A stretch of DNA of 64,000 nucleotides from NCBI GenBank assembly GCA_017562135.1, contig QEYB01000850.1, positions 1 to 64,000 of the forward strand. Reading direction: 5' to 3'. Position 1 is the stretch's first letter. Each line of letters begins with the position of its first letter. The position numbers and the translations under genes were made by a program. Below, piece after piece: positions 1-11,037 of the stretch. Source of the DNA: Dipylidium caninum (Eukaryota; Platyhelminthes; Cestoda; Cyclophyllidea; Dipylidiidae). Under the pieces are notes generated by a model. The model had not been told where the DNA came from. It ran no database searches and saw only the letters and a list, made by a program, of their open reading frames with translations.

Positions 1-746
1 TACATTTCTCCCATCCTTCCCTCTCCGCTTTACCCAACCACGAGCATCTCTTCTTTGAGACGATGTCAAGGAGGTGAGTTCTCCATTCCTTCATCGAGAG
101 CGCCACAACCTTTCATGACTGCCTCGGCAACACAACGCTTGCTCCATTGTAAGAAGTTCGAGATCAATGACGACATTGAGACCTTTTGCCGGTAAAGTTA
201 GAAGGAATAACGCTCGCTCTGGCCAACTGTGTGGTGAGTCACTCACTCACTCATCAAGTCAACAAATCACTCACTCGCATAACAACATGTCGGCTCACTG
301 ACTCCGCGTCGTATTCTGCCTCAATGTGCGCCGTGTGTTGCCATAAACGCAGCATCCGGCGCATGGTCATCTACACGACGGCCTTCCCAGCCTTCTCCAC
401 CGCTCTCTCACCGAACACATCCCGTAGCCACCGTAGGGTCATAAAATACGCGTGTCATGCCTCCTCCCTGCTCACCCTCCTGTGCAACCCACATTCCTCC
501 CCATCCTTCCCTCTCCGCTTGACACAACCACCGAAGCATCTCTTATTCTGCCAGTTCGATAGAATAGAGAGAGAATGTGTTCCCATTCATCTTTCATCCG
601 AGAGCTGTAACACACACACCTCTGGGCCTTGCCTCGGCAACACATCGTTCTTGCTCCATTGTAAATCGAGATCAATTGACACATTGAGGGGACCCTTTGC
701 GCGGTAAGTAGAAGGGGCCGAACAAGTTCGTTGCACATTTGTTCAC

Positions 747-796
747 GCACTCACTCACTCACTCAATCAATCAATCAATCACTCAATCAATCACTC
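747..796. repeat. ACTC/AATC tetranucleotide microsatellite inside the array
   Basis: Perfect or near-perfect runs of ACTC followed by AATC, about 50 bp. Shorter versions of this stretch occur at the same place in every array unit (for example near 240, 1230, 1670, 2105, 3545 and 4430), so it is an internal part of the unit and probably the most unstable one. Confidence 0.8.
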
Positions 797-2419
797 CACT
801 TCACTGACTCGCATTGCCAACATCCTCCTTTCCGTCCGCTCGTTGTGCCATCACGCAGCATCCGGCCAGGCATCACACGACGCCTTTTCTCCCACCCGCT
901 TCTCTTCACGGACACATCGTAGGCACCGTGGTCAAAACACCAACCTCCAGCTTCATTGTCCACTCACTTGTGCACACCCACATTCCTCCCATTCCTTCCC
1001 CTCTTCCACTTGACCCAACACGAGCATTCTCTTCTTGCAGACATGTGCAAGGAGGTGAGTTCTCCATTCTTCATCGAGAGCGTTCACAATATAGAAATAA
1101 GTCCCGGCAACTAAAATCGCATAATATAGAATAATTAGATAGAAAGTCGAGATCAATTGACGCATGAGGACCCATTCCTCGGTAAGTATTAAGTGTCCCC
1201 AAAAAGAAGGTCGTTGGCCAACACTTTGTCACTCAATCACTCACTCACTTCACCTCACTGACTCGCCATGCAAATCGCTGCTCCGTTCCGCCGTTTGTGC
1301 CATCACGCGCAGCATCCGCGCAGGCATCACACGACGCCATTCTTTCCCCAACCCGCTCTCTCACGACACATCGTAGCACCGTGGATCAAACACACCAACG
1401 CTCCAGGCTTCCATGTCCACCTCACTGTGCACACCACATTTCCTCCATCTTTCCCTCTCGCTTGACCCCAACACGAAGGCATCTCTTCTTGCAGACGATG
1501 TGCTAAGGAGGTGCAGTTCTCCATTCCTTATCGAGAGCGCACCACCTCATGACTGCCTCGGAACACATCGCTCTGCTCCATTGTAGAAGTCGAGATCAAT
1601 GACGACATGAGGACCCTTTTGCCGGTAAGTAGAAGGCGAACAAGTCGTTGGCCAACATTTGTACTCAATCACTTCACTCACTCAACTTCACTGACTCGCA
1701 TGCCAAACATCCCTGCTCCGTTCCCGCCGTTGTGCATCACGCAGGCATCCGGCGCAGGACATCACACGACGCCTTCTTCTCCCACCCGCTCTCTCACGAA
1801 ATCGTAGCACCGTTGGTAACACGACCAACGCTCCAGCTGTCATTGGCCACATCACTGTTCACACCACATTCTTCCCATCCTTTCCCCTCTCCGCTTGACC
1901 CAACCCGAGCATCTCTTCTTGCAGAAGATGTGCAAGGGAGATGAGTTTCTCCATTCACTTTTCATCCCGAGAGCGCACACCTCATGACTGCCGCCGGACA
2001 CATCCGGCTCTCTCGCATTGTAGAAGTCGAGATCAAGACGACATTGAGGGACCCTTTGCGGTAGTAGAAGGGCCGAACAAGTCGTGGCCAACATTTTGTT
2101 TCACTCAATCACTCTCACTCACTTCCACTCACTGACTCGCATGCAACATCCTCCTCCGTTCCGCCGTTGTGCATCACAGCAGCATTCAGCGGCAAGGATT
2201 CACACGACGCCTTTTCTTCCACCCGCTCTCTCACGACACATCGTAGCACCGTGGTCACACACCAACGCTCCAGCTTCCATGTCCACCTCACTGTGCACAC
2301 CCACATTCCATGAACATTCCTTCCCTCTCCGCTTGACCCAACACGAGCATTCTCTTCATGGACGATGTGCAAGGAGAGTGAGTTCTCCATTCCTTCATCG
2401 AGAGCGCCACCACTCATAG

Positions 2420-3065
2420 ACTGCCTCTGGCCATAGCTCTTTAAGCCATTTAAGAAGTTCTCAGAGTTCTCACAAATGACGACATGAGACCCTCCTCGTC
2501 CGGTATTCAGTATACGCACTATAAGTACGCCTTGGCCATAAATAATAATATTAACGACTCTCACATAACGTGCCTCTCAGCGTCAATATAGAATAGCATG
2601 CAGAACATCCTGCTCCCGTTTCGTCCGTTAGATAGCCACTCTCCACGCACGGCAATCGGGCGCGAGCAATACCACAAGATCGCGCTTTGGTGGGTCCTCC
2701 GCACTCTCACGCACACTATTTCGTGATCGCAACACCTTGCTGTCTATACAAACCCCGAGAGCGTGCGAGGCTATACCATTGTGCACACTCACTCGCCGCA
2801 CACCCCACATTGCCTCCCATATACCCTCTCCCTTGACCCGAACCTAGCATCTCTCTCTTGTCAGTTGGCAACTGCTGTTGTCAAGAGAGATAGAAGTTTC
2901 ATCTCCTCTCCTTCAATCGGATGAGCCTGCCACCAGCCTCACCGGTGGTGAGCCTACTCGCGATAATCTCATTGTAGATGCGAGCCACTACTCCCTAATA
3001 GAGAATAGAACCCCTTTGCTCAGCGTATCATCGCTCAGACCAAGGGACATATTACCCGAGAGAGA
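2420..3065. repeat. Garbled or strongly diverged array unit(s)
   Basis: Array landmarks are present but broken up: a CTCACTCGCC-type segment, CCCACATTGCCTCCCATATA, CTCTCCCTTGACCCGAACCTAGCATCTCTC. Short intrusions such as TAGAATAG, ATAATAATATT and GAGAGAGATAGAAG lie between them. Units on both sides are far better conserved. This is either an old decayed copy or a stretch of poor consensus. Confidence 0.6.
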
Positions 3066-4460
3066 GTGCGTTGTATATACTTGTCATCTGCAATCACTCA
3101 CTCCACTCACTTCACTGACTTCGCATGCCAACATCCTGCTCCGTCCGCGTTGTGCCATTTCCAACGCAGCATCCGGCGCAGGCATCACAACGTCGCTTTC
3201 TTTTCCGACCCGCACTCTTCACGACACATTCGTGCTAGCACCGTGGTCAACACCCTCACCACGCTCCAGCTTCCATGTCCACCTCACTGTGCACACCCAC
3301 ATTCCTCCCATCCTTCCCTCTCGCTTGACCAACAACACGAGCATCTCTTCTTGCAGAACGCGATGTGCAAGGAGCGTGAGTTCTCCATTCCTTCATCGAG
3401 AGCGCGCCAACCATCACTCATGACTGCCTCTCCTCGGCAACACATCGCTTGCTCCACATAGAAGTCGAGATTCAATGACGACGAGTGAGACCCTTTGCGG
3501 TAAGTAGAAAGGGGCGAACAAGTCGTTAGGCCAAACATTTGTTCTCACTCAATCACTCAATCAGATCACTCACTCAACTCACTTCACTCACTGACTCGCA
3601 TGCCAACATCCTGCTCGTCCGCCGTCTGTGCCATCACGCAGCATTCCGGCGCAGGCATCACAACGACGCCCTTCTTCTCCCACCCGCTCTCTCACGACAC
3701 ATCGTATCTCCGTGGTTCACACACCAACCCCAGCTTCCATGTCCACCCTCACTGTGCACACCACATTCCTCCCATCCTTCCCTCTCCGCTTGACCCAACC
3801 ACGAGCATATCTCTTTGCAGACGATGTGCAAGGAGGTGAGTTCTCATTCTTCATCGAGACGCCACCACCTCATGACTGCCTCGGCAACACATCGCTCTGC
3901 TCCATTGTAGAAGTCGAGATCAATGACGACATGAGACCCTTTGCCGTAAGTAGAAGGGCCGAACAAGTCGTTGGCCAACATTTGTTCACTCAAATCACTC
4001 CAAAACTCAATCCCAATAATAATCATCACTCACTCACTGACTCGGCATTGCCAACATCCTTCCTCCGTCCGCCGTTTGTGCCATCACGCAGCATCCGGCG
4101 CAGGCATCACACACGCTTCTTCTCACCCGCTCTCTCACGACACATCGTAACTCCGTCGTTCAACACACCAACGATCTCCAGCTTCCATGTCCACCCACTG
4201 TGCACACCCCACATTCCTCCCATCCTTCCCTCTCGCTTGACCCAACCACGAGCATCTCTTCTTGCAGACGGTGTGCAAGGAGGTTTCTCCATTCTCATCG
4301 AGAGCGCCACACCTCATGTGCCTCGGAACACATCGCTCTGCTCCATTGTAGAAGTCGAGATCAATGACGACATGAGACCACTTTCCGGTAAGTAGAAGGG
4401 CCGAACAAGTCGTTGGCCAACATTTGTTCACTCATCAATCACTCACTCACTGACTCGCAT

Positions 4461-6276
4461 GCCAAAATTTTCCTTTATCCCTATTGTCCATATATGCACC
4501 TCAGGTTCAATCACACCCTTCATATATCGGCCTTATTTTGTTCTTGCAATTTTGTTAACCTCGACAATCTTTCTTTTGCGTCTCCTGCTACAATTGGTAA
4601 GTTTCACATTCCCATTGATTGTGCCACCGACACCTGACATCACCCTCATCAACTTCACCCACTATGGCCATCATATCTGCCACTACTGCCAACCACATTC
4701 TTCTCCTTCCTCCTCTTGCCTTTCCCTTAACCTCTACCATCTTCATTTCCTTTTGGCCTTGCCTTATCCAGCTTCTGGAGGAAATCGGAGGCACTCCTCC
4801 CTCATTCCCATTTTCCTTCCTAATCAAATACTCTCTCATGCCTTGCTCTTTCCCTGTTCCAGTTCCGACCTTCGTCTCCATCGGATTCCTCGTTCTCCGT
4901 AACTTCATTTTCTGTTTTTGCCACTGCTTTCATTTTTTTTTATATTTTCATTAAATCTAACAACTGTTAATTTTTTTCTCGTTTCAGTCTCAATCGAGGC
5001 CTATTTATTGTTCTAACACTTTGCGCCGGTCCGCGCTTTCTAATTGTGCATTTCTCACTTTGTTTTTTCCATCTTACCAGTTTTTCATTTACACTGTTCC
5101 ACCATACATAATATAAAACATGGATTCTGAATATACATTGACACTTCCCTTGCCATGCCGTGGGGTTACGCCAAATGGGAGTGCTGGTGAACTGCGCGAG
5201 ATCATCAGGCCTTTAAGCGAGGCCTTCTGCCTTCCATGAGCTGAACATCGTAACCTGCGATTGCCAGGTTGGCTTATCACTGCGAAGTCATTTTGCACAT
5301 TCTCACCGTTCACCGACGCGTAAAGATGATCTTCTTTTGGGTGGTAGACTAGTTTTGGATGGGGTTAACCGTGGGTCTGCACACTCAGGCGGCTGCCCGA
5401 AGCGGTGACCAGAAAAATGTCTTCTGAGCGAATGCGTCACCACTGATCGACGAGACGATTTGGAGTCACGGTGATGGAAAGCTTCGTTCGCATTGACTGG
5501 ATTCAGGTTTCCAAGTGGTAGTCGCATCCTTCCTCTGCTTTCGCCATGAGCTTTACTCAATTGGTCCTCGATGGGCGCGTCCTTGGAAAGACGAACGAAA
5601 GTTGCAATATGTGAACTTGTCTCACCTCAATGCCAGGCCGTGGGCATGCACAACGGTTTCAGCGAGTGCACGAATTATTGTGGTGGGTAAAGCTCGGCGT
5701 TTGACGACAGTGTTTGGCATGTAGTTCACGTGGCAATGAGGTGCAGCAGGCAGCGGCGACCACGAGTACACGTGACAAATGCCTTTATTGATGTCCAATG
5801 TTGGACGAGCGTTGCGTACTCGCGTGATCATTGGGGATGAATGATTGAGACGCAGTAAAAGAATGACGAGTGAGGGCTAGTTGTGACATCCCCCACGCTG
5901 TCCACGTCAGACATCCGCTCGTCTTTCAGGCACACGAAATGCTTGGGAAACGGCGGCTAAATTGCGTAACCGCTCAACCCTCCGTCACTCAAACACAAGT
6001 CTATCGATCCCAGTCCGATGGAGCTGATAATCCGCTTCGTTACAAAATGACGAGGCGCATTCATCAGTCGATCGTGGGCCTATGCTTTCAGCGTCAGACG
6101 GCGAAAGTGGTGAGGAAAGGGACTAGGCTAAAGAAGGATGAGGGTGAAATTGAGAGTCGGGCTAGGATCGAGGGGTTGGTCAGCACCCGGTTCACAATCG
6201 CTTTCTGAACAATGGTTGATGCTTATTCGGAGCTAGGGACATTGCAAACACTCTCGTGCCGGCTGGTCAATCCGCT
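4461..6276. other. Non-coding stretch with diverged repeat relic
   Basis: No gene is recognised. The segment around 4640-4900 (pyrimidine-rich, ending in a CTCTACCATCTTCATT-like motif) resembles 11690-11790 and, more weakly, the central part of the 440-bp array unit. From about 5080 to 6240 base composition becomes more CpG- and GC-rich than its surroundings, with many broken frames on both strands, as expected for an old mobile-element remnant. A reverse-transcriptase-like peptide follows at 6277. Confidence 0.5.
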
Positions 6277-6339
6277 GGGCACACCCAATTCGGCTTTCGC
6301 TGTGTGAACGATGCCATTGACGCTGTTCTCAATCTCTGA
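6277..6339 (+). mobile_element. Possible LINE reverse-transcriptase relic (short)
   Basis: The + frame reads GHTQFGFRCVNDAIDAVLNL and then a stop. The pattern Q-F/Y-G-F-R followed about five residues later by a (T/A)-(I/T)-D-A-(V/I)-(L/x)-x-L run is typical of the fingers/palm region of non-LTR retrotransposon reverse transcriptases. No flanking frame is long enough to define the element and no target-site duplication was seen. The call rests on one short motif and could be chance. Confidence 0.35.
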
Positions 6340-7609
6340 TTTCTAGCAACTCGTTTGCGTGAGTCAGAAAACCTTGGGCCTCACCCACAGTATGCTGTTA
6401 GCCTCATAAGGCCAGTGGAAAACTCCCTATATGTAATAATGTTTGCTTTTAAGTACATTTTTACTTGAGACATGCTCGGACTCCTTCCAGTTCTCAAGTG
6501 TCTTATTTTCTCTTGAAACGTTGATTTGTTATCTGCTGTAAGCAGTTGCCTGATTTTATCCGCACATGCACTTCATTTCGCTTTGTACTACTCTATTGAA
6601 CAACTTTACTTTAATTTACCAAATAACACCCTCACAAGCCGCATTGTTAAGGTGAGGGGGCGCTTATTTTTGAGTTGAATATTGTTGAGTTATGGAAGTT
6701 TAAAGGAATTTTCCTACGTTGGACGTTTTCTTTTTCACACACTACCCCTTAGATGGACCGCACTTTATACAATTGATATCTTCAGCTGATATCCTTCGAA
6801 TTCCTTAGCAGATTCATAACCAGGATACCCCTGACTTTGCAAAATTACTATCATGCAGAAAATATGTGCAACCGCAATATTTTAAGGATTGTTTTCGCCA
6901 CTAGCTACCTTTCAATTATACAGACCCTGGTTCTTTTAAGTTCCACCAATATGAATGCTTGATAAGATTCTTATTTTTTTCTACGGATATACGATGGCTT
7001 TCGGACATATGCTAGCATCAACGTCAAGTGATGAATTATTCAATAAAAAATAGCGATTCAGCAAAAATAAATAGACAAAACCGCAATCTATTCCTGCAGT
7101 TTGATGTGTCAAAACATTGCGACAAATAGATTCATTCGCTGATTAGAATCGATATACGGGGGAGGAACTAGATTTACACAGCCCTAAGTGTTCTCGGGAT
7201 ATTTTTAAGGTCTTTCTCCATATGGTCTTATTACAACAATTTTCAACAATAATACGTGGAGTTTTCGTTTATGAAAGTCTGGATTCTTGACCGTGATCTA
7301 TTACGTGAAATTTTTTTTCAAGGAAATAACAACGGAGATATGCCATCCAGAAAAATTCCCTGCATTAAAGTGTTGTGCAGACTCAAAAAATAAAATTAAG
7401 GGCCGTTATTAATCTACTTGGCAATAGGACTAATTTGCCATATACAGTCGCCTGCGATACATTTCTTACGTATACCACGAAATTTTAATTTTTAGCGGAA
7501 TGAGCTATGATTAGGGAGACTAAAATGTTGGGAGAAATGTGTTTTTAATTATCTGTTGTGTTAATGCGAGAGAATTTGCCCGATACTTAAATAGTGATTT
7601 CCACGTCTA
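6340..7609. other. AT-rich intergenic DNA upstream of the NHERF-like gene
   Basis: About 1.3 kb of AT-rich sequence without long frames or recognisable repeats. It would contain the promoter of the downstream + strand gene; no TATA or initiator element could be assigned with confidence. A splice-acceptor-like CACGTCTAG ends at 7610, 23 nt before the presumed start codon. Confidence 0.4.
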
Positions 7610-7633
7610 GGTCACATTGCGCTTGGCGTCTCA

Positions 7634-9842
7634 ATGGCTGTCCCCAGATTTGTTGCATGAATCTTGAGGACAAAAAAGTGGTTTTGGTTTCTCACTCATT
7701 GCTACGAAAATGAGGTCGGCCAGTACATTGACGAAGTGAAGGAGGGTTCTTTAGCCGACAGAGCAGGCTTGAAAAACGGCGATTTTCTTGTTGAGGTTAA
7801 TGGCCAAAATATACGTAAGTGTTTTGTATATTTCGGCACAACCTTCCTCCTTTTCGACGGTTTGTATGTTCTATATTTTTTTAGCTTCTGTTATTCGGAA
7901 AGGGAGTTTGGCATATCTGATTTCAAATTTTCTATTTGCTTTTCGTATGTACCGGTGTTGTTCTTCGTTTTCTCGTGTCGCTTATAGTTTTCTATTTGCA
8001 TTTGTAGTTTCTTGCTCACATCCGGAAGTTGTCGAGGCCATAAAGAAAAATGAGAATGAAGTATCTCTCCTTGTTCTGGATGCTGCCGCTAGACGATACT
8101 ACGATGAATATCCGTGATTGTTAACAGTAGTATGCCTGAAGTTGAACGAAAATGTTCCTGGAACTTGAATCCTACTCGAGTGACAATGGCCTGGTAGTAT
8201 ATCTTTTTGTATTTTATTGTCGTTATTTTCGAACGCCACTTGTTTTTAATTTCTATACTGATTGTTTCCCCGCTTAGATGGATCTCAACTCAGTCTGGGC
8301 AAGGTATGTATCTCACTAGTTTGCGGTCTCAAAACCATAACCTAACAAATCGTTGAACAAGAATTTTATCGACCTTAAAATTCCTTGAAATCATTTTCTC
8401 CATTCAAAATCGAGTTTTTCCTAAGTTGTCATTTAACTATCACACTAGTTATTTTCGACATTAAATATCCTAGTATTTGGAGTCCTTACCACATTCTCAA
8501 GCTCTCATTGAAACTGGAACTTATTGGGATTGGTTTCGGTGACCTCCGCCATGTGGCTTGGATTCACCCCGATGGCCCTCTTTCATAACTCCTGTTGCAC
8601 GTCATTAACCACATCGCATTTGAACTAGACAAAGTATTTGCCCCCAGGTGCAATTTCTTCACAACCAGTTTCATTTCTGAATAACATTGGAATATGATAT
8701 GTGGTTATGTGACGACCTCACCATCTCACGTAATCGGGGTCACTAATGATCTCCCACATACTTTATTATGCAACAACTGTGTTGTTTTGCGGTGATCTTG
8801 CGTAATTGCCCCTTGTTTGTGATTTTCCTACTGAAAAATTTTTTTTTGCCCTTCTGGCATTCATTAATGCTCACTAGACAAATAGTTGAAGATTAGCAGC
8901 TCATGATCCCCAATAGTTCCCCTGTTTATCACTGCCTCAATTGTAAATGTTGGCCTGAAGACCTTTTTGATCGAATGTGGGACTTAAAGCATCTTGTAAA
9001 TCGGGTCGTATTTATCGCTTTAACCATCTATACTATTTTGGTTGTTTCAGTTGTTGTGGTTACGCTAATATAAGTGCTTGGAGTGGGTTGGATCTTGTCA
9101 CCATGTCTAAATGGCAAGGATGGTTTTTAATATCTCTTCCTGAAAGTAGCTTTTCTGACGGTGTGGTACTTAATTGGTGTGCGAAAATTTTACCGAACAT
9201 ATTTTTGAAATGGGAATCTGTGAGCATCGTTTAGTCTCTTGCTAAATTATTGGAATGCATCCTGAACAGGTCATCGGTGGTTATTATGTATAAAAACCTA
9301 TATGATATTATATAAATCTTATTTGTTTCTAAGTTAATTTTGTGAGAGTGGCAAAAGCAAGCAAGGGATTCTTAGATATTCGAATCAAGCGTTTGATAAA
9401 AATCACATCCTAAAAGTGGAGCTGATTTTTGCATAAGCTTCTTAGAAAGAGCCTTCTGGTATTGGTGCTGGAGTTTAATTAGTTTATCATTTTATTTGTT
9501 CAATCACGGAGTGGACAAAACAAAGAAATCCTCTGGGTAATAAATAATTGTACGGAGGATTTCAGTAATCTAAACTCTTCTCTGAGTAATAGTGACTAAT
9601 CATTCCGATTTTAGTTAGCAGAAGAGAGATCTAAATCTCGTGAAGAGGCATCTCATTTACCGGTATCCACTTCGGCTGCCACTTCACTACCCAGTGGGGA
9701 TATCAAGTCAGAGAAAGCAACAGAACCCACTCACTTGCCGTCTGGACCACTAAATGTCTCACGTAACATGCCTTCCCGAAAGGCCTGTATGGGATCTGGT
9801 ACAACCTTCGGTGCTCGAGCTAAAGTTTTTGATGAGCTCTGA
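7634..9842 (+). CDS. NHERF: NHERF-like single-PDZ scaffold protein
   Basis: NHERF-family proteins are cytoplasmic PDZ scaffolds that tether membrane transporters and receptors to the cortical cytoskeleton. Exons: 7634-7814, 8008-8113, 8278-8303 and 9622-9842; about 178 residues. The start is ATG at 7634, giving MAVPR, as close to the PDZ domain as in other family members. The PDZ domain spans roughly residues 4-85, with GQYIDEVKEGSLADRAGLKN, then DFLVEVNGQNI, then SHPEVVEAIKKNENEVSLLV in exon 2. The Ser/Thr-rich tail ends in ARAKVFDEL. Family members usually have two or more PDZ domains and an ezrin-binding tail; here one PDZ is visible and the tail is only loosely similar. Exon 1 lacks three bases (a T in the TTTG run near 7650, a G in GTGG near 7680, a G in TCGGC near 7718). 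Adding them restores both the PDZ frame and phase 1 at the donor, so assembly error is more likely than a pseudogene. The exon 2 donor (GTGATT) is weak. Confidence 0.86.
8278..8303 (+). other. 26-nt internal micro-exon of the NHERF-like gene
   Basis: A good acceptor (TTTCCCCGCTTAG) and donor (AAG|GTATGT) enclose 26 nt. Entered with the two-base carry from exon 2 it encodes WISTQSGQ and leaves a one-base carry that matches the start of the last exon at 9622. This phase agreement across three exons is the main support, because the exon is too short to recognise by similarity. Confidence 0.65.
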
Positions 9843-10600
9843 AGCACTTATCCTGTTTCCTTAAACTCATCTTTTCCCATCTCTCGCCTTGGATTGATGC
9901 TTTTTGTACTTTTTACTAACTTTTTGAAGGCTGTCGTCCCTATTGACTTGTAGAATGATGTCTTATTGTCACAATTGTTCTGGTTTAATATCACTTGCTG
10001 CTTCAACAACTGTTATTGAAATTAATGGAGTAAGGTCTACGCAATAAGATTGTGTAATCCACTTATTTGTTAATTAGCCATTGAAATGCCATCAGACGAT
10101 TGTTTGTGTTATCATAGTTGATTTTATGCTCAAAGGTGAGTAAATTAGGCAACATTGCAGTTAGGCGTGTTCGTATATGATTGTAACAAAGTAGATTTGG
10201 AATTTGGACACCTAAACAGAATGTTCATTAGTTTAGCCAAGGCTGTGTGTTTGTTCCTCATTAAGCTTGGGATTTCAAGTCGACTTTGACCCCTTATGCC
10301 AAAGTGACTAAAAAATTTTTTTACGATAGGGGGATGATTAGAAGGCTAGCTTGGTCACCAAATTTAACGACGATTTATATTCGAAACGAGCGTGCCATAG
10401 TTGATGCATTTTTTTTTGAACGTGGGTAGAGTCTTGCTTCCTCTAAGTACATGATTAATCAAACGAGATATACTGCTAAAATTCGCCTTCTTTGTGTGAT
10501 ATCAACAACAGTTACGTACAGTAGAAAATAGAAATACAGCCATGTTAAAACGCCCATGTGTTCCATTGGACAGCGAATAGGCGACTATTTTGGAGATCTC
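9843..10600. other. AT-rich DNA downstream of the NHERF-like gene
   Basis: About 750 bp with no gene or clear repeat. It should contain the 3' untranslated region; no canonical AATAAA was found close to the stop codon at 9842. Confidence 0.4.
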
Positions 10601-10900
10601 TTGCTCACTTCGGCTTGAGGCGACTACGATAACAAGTCCGTTTTCTCCCTCTTCGTCTTGGGCGGCGTCGAGAGGCGAGCGGTGAGAGACAGATCCGACA
10701 AACCACTGCTCTTCCTCTACTATGCTCTCTAATGTCCAACCTCCTCACACACTTCCACCATAAACTACTTCGTTGGCATTTGAGAGAGATTGGGGATGTC
10801 AAGAAAGATCTGCGTTCAACAACTGGCCAAACTGCACGAAGTCCTTCAAGCACAGCGGCCAGAAGACACTGTAGAGCGTCACACGCCTTTGATCACTCAC

Positions 10901-11013
10901 CAGAAATTGTTGGATCTGCGTCGGCACGCGCTGATCCCTCCGCCATGCAGCCTCATCCAAAATTGTTGGATCTGCGTCAGCAGGCGTTAACCTTCACGCC
11001 ATGCAGGCTTGAC
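10901..11013. repeat. 57-bp direct repeat, two tandem copies
   Basis: 10901-10957 and 10958-11013 share the core ATTGTTGGATCTGCGTC followed by a matching CGCCATGCAG segment. The second copy differs by several substitutions and one base in length. Upstream, 10600-10900 is GC-richer and without a recognisable gene, although a short + frame from about 10790 (SRKICVQQLAKLHEVLQAQ) reads protein-like. Confidence 0.75.
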
Positions 11014-11037
11014 TTTGTGTCTTTTCCTGCCACCGAA

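Larger units (their letters stand above)
1..4460. repeat. Tandem satellite-like array, about ten units of ~440 bp
   Basis: A unit of roughly 430-460 bp recurs head to tail from the first base of the window to about 4460. Landmarks recur in order: an ACTC/AATC-rich stretch, GACTCGCATGCCAACATCC, CATCACGCAGCATCCGGCG, CTTCCATGTCCACCTCACTG, TTGCAGACGATGTGCAAGG, GTGAGTTCTCCATTCC, GTCGAGATCAATGACGAC, GGTAAGTAGAAGG and GTCGTTGGCCAACATTTG. Units starting near 3516, 3960 and 4404 are spaced 444 bp apart. Copies differ mainly by one-base insertions or deletions in short homopolymers, so part of the divergence may be read error. The array continues beyond the left edge. Open reading frames here of up to 255 codons are by-products of the repeat. 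Each unit also carries splice-like signals, described separately. Confidence 0.93.

Noticed and set aside
3628..4395. 255-codon frame on the + strand within the array
   Set aside because: It follows the repeat, shifts frame between copies and has no domain; a by-product of a stop-poor satellite unit.
1..4460. CRISPR array
   Set aside because: Units are about 440 bp with no repeat/spacer alternation, and the surrounding genes are animal-type with introns.
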